A stretch of 64,000 nt of DNA from SIG622 sp045600125. GTDB lineage: Bacteria > Bacillota > Clostridia > Oscillospirales > CAG-382. Numbering within the stretch: the stretch's first letter is position 1; each line of letters starts with the position of its first letter. The stretch spans positions 27,519 to 91,518 of the forward strand of contig JAZRXH010000135.1 in assembly GCA_045600125.1 (NCBI GenBank), written 5' to 3'. The notes below the pieces were generated by a model. The model made no database searches. It saw only the letters and a program-made list of their open reading frames with translations, and had not been told where the DNA came from. A program made the position numbers and the translations under genes. Below are positions 59,669 through 64,000 of the stretch, one piece after another.

Positions 59669-62600
59669 TTAAGCGGCTTCTTCGTCTTCTTCGTCTTCAA
59701 ACAGATTGCCGAGGTAGAAATATACCGTTTCGCCGGTGATATAGGTTTCCTCGTCGGCAAGAAGGACATAGGGCGTTACGGCAATTTCAAGGTCAGCGTC
59801 AACCGCTTCCTTTGCGAAGTCAACATCCCGAAGGATGAAGTACTTTTCGCCGTAACCGAAGTCACCCGCCTTGACGGTCTTGCCGTCAACAACGTAGGAG
59901 GTGCTGCCAAGCTGGGTGGTGAGGGGATCGAAGGAGTCTACGGCGTCTACGGTGTAGGTGAAGCCTGCCTCGTAGTAGTCCTCGAGGTTCTCGTCCAGCA
60001 TCGAAACGAAGCGGACGTTCACGCCGCCGTCTCCGGTTTCCTTATACTGGATCGCCGTGCGCAGATACCAATCTGCGAAAGTGACATCAATTAAGTCATC
60101 TTTCAATCTTTCACACAGATTGATCTGCTTTCCCTCTTCGTTGACATAGTACAGCATTGGATAGTACGTTCCGTCCTCGCTCAGTGTCGGTGCTTTGACG
60201 AGAACCGTATCATATACCACTTTTTCCCAATGATTGAAGATCACGTCGAATTTTTCGTCGTATTCTGCGGTGATCCTTTCAAGGGCTTCCTTGTCGCTGC
60301 CTTCTATTGCGTCGAGCTTATCGAGCGCTTCCTCTGCTATCCAACCATTCATTCCGTCGGGATATGTGCTCAGAATATCGAGATAGCGATCAAAGGCTTC
60401 ATAGAGCGCCAGCCGGAAGAGGATGTCCTCTTTGCATTCTTCGTATGCCGCATCGATTTCCGCAAACGAAACGCATTCGTTAAACTTCATGAACACGTCC
60501 TGCATGTCTGCACTCAGATCCTCGGGACAAAGAGCTGCAAGCTCATCCGCATAAGTCTCCCACTTTTCAGTGAATTCGTCATTGAGTGCTGCCGCTTCGA
60601 TACAGACGGCTTCCAGATTCTCTTCGGTGATGAGCGCCTCAAGTGCCGCAGGATCCTCGGCTGCTTCGGCGGCGACAATGTCCCGGAGAAGGTCTTCCAG
60701 TATGGCACGTGCTTCGGTGCAGTACAGATTGTCCAGAAAAGCCACAATACCCTGCTTAATCTTTACGAGATCCTTTTCCACAGCAAGAATCTGATCGTCG
60801 ATTGCTGCGCAGGCGTTGTAGTAGACGCCGATAACAGTATTTTGGCTCGTACACTCCCAGATTTCCGCACAGCCGTCTTCGATGATCGCTCTGACTGCCT
60901 CGGAGAGAGCCGCTTCGGGAAGATCGTACTCTGTCACCGGATATCGCCGCAGGTTTTCACAGGTCTGTTCCTTGTATATTGCCAGTTCCATTTCCGCACC
61001 GTACACGCCGAGAACCGCCTCGAATTCCTCCTGCGTTTCAGCACTGCCAAGAGCTTCGATCATCTCCTCAACCAACGAGCGGATAGGCTCCGAAGCGTCG
61101 ACAAACGCTCCGTCTTCGGCATACAGAGCCCCGACAAGTCTGACAATGATCTCTAATCTTTCGCCATAAATGAAGCAGTAATAGTTGTCGTCTCTTTCAT
61201 AGTCCCAATACCAGTCCCAAAGCTCGTAATAATCCTCGTAGGTAACCAGTGATTCTTCCGCTTCGGCAAGGATCCTGCGAACATACTGCCTTTCAAGGTC
61301 GATGGTCTTTTCTATATACTGTTCCATCTCCCCGCAGTAGCTGAAGTTGAAATTTTCGGACCATTTTCTATAAATATCATACTCAAAAATCTCGGGACTT
61401 ACGAGAAGCTCGTACTTGAAGTCGACGAGGATCCCGAGCTCGTCTGCGTCCTCGGGGTCATCGAGGGCTTCGACAAGTCCGATATACTCCTCGGTGATCT
61501 CGTAGAACAGCTCGGTCATGCCTTCGTATTCCATGTATTCCAGGAGGTAATCGAGGCAGTCCTGCTTCTTGTCGTAGAAATTGATCCGGTTCCAGTAATA
61601 GTCATCGATACGCCAGAGCTCATCGCAGAGACCATCGACGTCGATGACGCCGGTGACGCTGTCGGTATAGGCGGAAATGTCGATGCTTTCAATAGCGGGA
61701 ATTGCCGCCAGGGCGTATGCGATCTGAGCAGGAGTCGAGTCATCATATTCGGTGAACTCATTGAATTCCGCCAACGCTCCGTCACGGTATAAGCAGAACT
61801 TGGTGACACCCTTATTGTAGATCTCACGGATACGATTCAGTGCTTCGATGGAGGGCGCCGCTTCTACGATTTCCTTGATCTCTTCCACAAAGTCGATTGT
61901 CAGCTGCGTCACATATTCGTTATTCCCGATCGCTGCCAGTTCCAATTCACCGATATAAGACCTTTGCAGATCTGTGAACTCCCTATCGATCCTGTCTGCG
62001 TCGGACAGAGCCTCGGCATGGACCGTGCTGACATCAAGGAGCGTTTCCGCTGCGGCAAGAGCGGACAGTGCTTCATCCAGCAAAGCCTTCGTCTCATCGC
62101 ACTTTGCCGCTGCTTTGCGCGCATTCAGTTCCGCTGCGCCGTCTGCCTTTGCCATGCGGATTCTGCCGTTTCCGATGCAGTCGCAGATTTCTTCCACAGT
62201 GACGGAATCGTTGATCTGTGCGATCGTTTCGTCGGCGATACCGGTGTTTGCTTCGGTGCGTTCCGCATTGATCTTTGCAATGGCTGCTTCACGGGCGGCT
62301 TCGATCGCATCGGCATCGGTATTGGAACAGCCGCAGACCGAGCAGACACCGTTATCGTCCCAGACATGATTGCAAAAAGCACCGCAGACGGAGCAGACCC
62401 CGAGCGTATAGGTATGATTCGAGGCAGCTGCGTGGCGCTTGCATCCCGGAGTTGTACACATCCGGGCGTGCTGTCCTCCGCCGACATCGGCGTATTCGCC
62501 GCTGAAGTCGTGTATCACGTAGTAGACGTATAGCTTTGAAATGCTCATCCATGCGCTATTACCGTTACTGGTTCCGAATCTGATCCAGTCGGCGTTGACG

Positions 62601-64000
62601 TTCTCGACCCGGGCGACGTCGTATGCCTTGGGCGATTCGATCGGCACCCTGGTACCGCTGCTGATGCCGATGTTGTTCCAGTTGAACGCCTGATCTCCCA
62701 GAACTACGTCCACACATACGATCTCGCTGTTTGCGAGTTTGGAACGAATCGTCACATAAGCTTGGCCGTTTTCGCCGACGACGGATCCCCTGGTGGAAAT
62801 CCAGTTAGCCGTAGACGCATCGAACTTGTCGGAATCCTTAAAGTCATAAGCACTCAGCACCGCAAGACAGCCTATCGAATCGCAGAGGGTGCAGACGTGG
62901 TTTACGCAGACGTGCTCTTCTGTAAACACCTTTCCGCAGACAGCACACGTGCGGCTGTGGGTGCCGTCGCCGTTGTCCGTGTATGCGCCGTAAACGTGTT
63001 CACCATCCATTGCGGCAAGGTATTCTTCCACAAGCTCTGTGAGCTCTCTGAGCGTTTGGGCGTTTTCAATCGCCGTTTTTGCCTGCTGTGCGATCTCACT
63101 GTTGTCGGAATAGGTCTCCCCGTCGATCAGCGTAAGGCTGTACGCTATATTCTCTTCGAGTGCTGCTGCCGAGTCGATGCTGCAGCCGCAGGTATTACAG
63201 GTCTCGTTTTCGCCAAACGTATGGATGCAGGCTGCCCCGCACTCACATCTGCCGGTTTCGGCGCTGTATGCATTGTGCGGAGCAGATACGCCGATATCCT
63301 CGCCGCACACGGAACAGAATGCCGTATGCGTTCCGTCGCCGTTGTCCGAACCTACGCCGTTGTCATCGTGGACTGCATAATATACGGTGATATCCGAAAG
63401 GAAGCAGTCGTTCGTGCTTTCTCCGCCGCCAATCAGCAGCTCGGACGCATAGATGCCGGTGATATAGCCGATATTGCCGACCTGCATGCTTGTGCCGCTG
63501 CTCACGTCTACGCAATGATAATCGTCTACACGGTCGGCGATCACTGCCTCAACGCGCGTGATCATGTAGTGCGGATCCTTTGCGGCAATCCGGATCACGT
63601 AATCCTCGTCACCGACACGGTACCCGTTTAGATATTTGATGCCTCCGATACCGCTGACCCGTGCAACGGTAAAATGCTCACTCTGCGCATCATAGAAATC
63701 GTACTTGATAAACTCGCCGGAGCCGCCGTATCCGCAGGCAGGGCAGTCGTGCTCCGTCACCGTGTGCGGCTGTGTGATCGTCTTATCGCAGGAAATACAC
63801 CTTACGTTGTGCGTTCCGTCACCGTTGTCATTCGCCACACCGGCATAGACGTGTACCGCATCCATTTCGGCAAGCGCCGCCGTAAGAAGCGGCTCGATCG
63901 CACCGGTGGTTTCGGCGTTTTCGATGGCTGTGATCGCATCCTCGGCGATCTGCGTATTATCGGGCTTCTTTTCCGCATTGATCTGCTCGATCGCCGCCGC
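59669..64000 (-). CDS. giant secreted protein with Cys-rich modules and C-terminal beta domain (5' end outside window)
   Basis: The frame stays open to the right window edge, so the N-terminus, presumably with a signal peptide, is missing; at least 1443 residues are present. From the N-terminal side there are four Cys-rich modules with paired C-x-x-C-G motifs after N-G-D-G-T-H-type turns (near 63800, 63300, 62930 and 62400), possibly metal-binding. Two copies of an unrecognised beta domain lie between them (about 63705-63355 and 62860-62500, each ending V-Y-Y-x-I/V-H-D). A long acidic helical region with FIVAR-like segments follows (62310-60100), then a C-terminal beta domain (V-R-F-V-S-M-L ... 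I-A-V-T-P-Y-V) like that of the 3621-4802 protein. The function is unknown; a surface adhesin or binding protein is likely. Confidence 0.7.
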   Translation of the reverse strand, partial: AAAIEQINAEKKPDNTQIAEDAITAIENAETTGAIEPLLTAALAEMDAVHVYAGVANDNGDGTHNVRCISCDKTITQPHTVTEHDCPACGYGGSGEFIKYDFYDAQSEHFTVARVSGIGGIKYLNGYRVGDEDYVIRIAAKDPHYMITRVEAVIADRVDDYHCVDVSSGTSMQVGNIGYITGIYASELLIGGGESTNDCFLSDITVYYAVHDDNGVGSDNGDGTHTAFCSVCGEDIGVSAPHNAYSAETGRCECGAACIHTFGENETCNTCGCSIDSAAALEENIAYSLTLIDGETYSDNSEIAQQAKTAIENAQTLRELTELVEEYLAAMDGEHVYGAYTDNGDGTHSRTCAVCGKVFTEEHVCVNHVCTLCDSIGCLAVLSAYDFKDSDKFDASTANWISTRGSVVGENGQAYVTIRSKLANSEIVCVDVVLGDQAFNWNNIGISSGTRVPIESPKAYDVARVENVNADWIRFGTSNGNSAWMSISKLYVYYVIHDFSGEYADVGGGQHARMCTTPGCKRHAAASNHTYTLGVCSVCGAFCNHVWDDNGVCSVCGCSNTDADAIEAAREAAIAKINAERTEANTGIADETIAQINDSVTVEEICDCIGNGRIRMAKADGAAELNARKAAAKCDETKALLDEALSALAAAETLLDVSTVHAEALSDADRIDREFTDLQRSYIGELELAAIGNNEYVTQLTIDFVEEIKEIVEAAPSIEALNRIREIYNKGVTKFCLYRDGALAEFNEFTEYDDSTPAQIAYALAAIPAIESIDISAYTDSVTGVIDVDGLCDELWRIDDYYWNRINFYDKKQDCLDYLLEYMEYEGMTELFYEITEEYIGLVEALDDPEDADELGILVDFKYELLVSPEIFEYDIYRKWSENFNFSYCGEMEQYIEKTIDLERQYVRRILAEAEESLVTYEDYYELWDWYWDYERDDNYYCFIYGERLEIIVRLVGALYAEDGAFVDASEPIRSLVEEMIEALGSAETQEEFEAVLGVYGAEMELAIYKEQTCENLRRYPVTEYDLPEAALSEAVRAIIEDGCAEIWECTSQNTVIGVYYNACAAIDDQILAVEKDLVKIKQGIVAFLDNLYCTEARAILEDLLRDIVAAEAAEDPAALEALITEENLEAVCIEAAALNDEFTEKWETYADELAALCPEDLSADMQDVFMKFNECVSFAEIDAAYEECKEDILFRLALYEAFDRYLDILSTYPDGMNGWIAEEALDKLDAIEGSDKEALERITAEYDEKFDVIFNHWEKVVYDTVLVKAPTLSEDGTYYPMLYYVNEEGKQINLCERLKDDLIDVTFADWYLRTAIQYKETGDGGVNVRFVSMLDENLEDYYEAGFTYTVDAVDSFDPLTTQLGSTSYVVDGKTVKAGDFGYGEKYFILRDVDFAKEAVDADLEIAVTPYVLLADEETYITGETVYFYLGNLFEDEEDEEAA

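Overview
The window looks like a chromosomal segment of an anaerobic, fibre- or glycan-associated Clostridia-type Firmicute (Oscillospirales or a relative). The reasons are strong AGGAGG-type ribosome binding sites, sigma-A promoters (TTGACA-17-TATAAT), a type I dockerin on a giant secreted esterase-like protein, short clostridial-style proteins with a D-V/I-I-x-T-S motif, an AroE-AroK fusion, and a uronate isomerase/reductase pair beside an AraC regulator. No tRNA, rRNA, CRISPR array, insertion sequence or prophage gene was seen. GC looks roughly 50-55 % by eye, with a more AT-rich patch near 41.5-43.6 kb. Species cannot be fixed from sequence alone.

Layout. (1) 1-3.3 kb: a leftward uronate catabolism operon (glucuronate isomerase, SDR-type mannonate oxidoreductase) divergent from an AraC regulator, with two inverted repeats between them. 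(2) 3.4-5.9 kb: a leftward cassette of a secreted protein plus a 58-aa protein, then an AraC regulator. (3) 6.1-12.2 kb: a 2046-aa secreted SGNH hydrolase / repeat / dockerin protein. (4) 12.4-20.1 kb: a shikimate-pathway operon with its own promoter and terminator (chorismate mutase, aroB, aroC, aroE-aroK fusion, type II dehydroquinase, aroA). A GNAT acetyltransferase and a sialidase-like protein are inserted in it; DAHP synthase is absent. (5) 20.4-59.3 kb: a large, all-rightward Wzx/Wzy-type surface-polysaccharide locus. (6) 59.4-64 kb: a second leftward cassette, a very large secreted protein (N-terminus outside the window) followed by a 55-aa protein related to the one at 3.4 kb.

The polysaccharide locus contains a PglC-like initiating phosphoglycosyl transferase, several GT4-like and GT2 transferases, a flippase and a polymerase. 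Sugar-nucleotide enzymes are a UDP-HexNAc dehydrogenase, RfbA, RfbB, two DegT aminotransferases, a bifunctional fucokinase/GDP-fucose pyrophosphorylase and a UDP-glucuronate epimerase-like protein. A hexapeptide and a GNAT acyltransferase and a CapA-like protein are also present. Its unusual feature is six ATP-grasp proteins of three kinds, three of them next to a small-molecule symporter or permease (SSS, AGCS, SLC13). The simplest reading, which is inference, is a glycan decorated with amide-linked amino acids or other small carboxylates whose substrates are imported by these carriers. A regulator fusing an XRE DNA-binding domain to what looks like a dead RfbA-type nucleotidyltransferase domain ends one transcription unit and may sense nucleotide sugar supply.

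The best candidates for undescribed biology are the two secreted-protein/small-protein cassettes, the ATP-grasp/permease couples, and the XRE-RfbA-like regulator.
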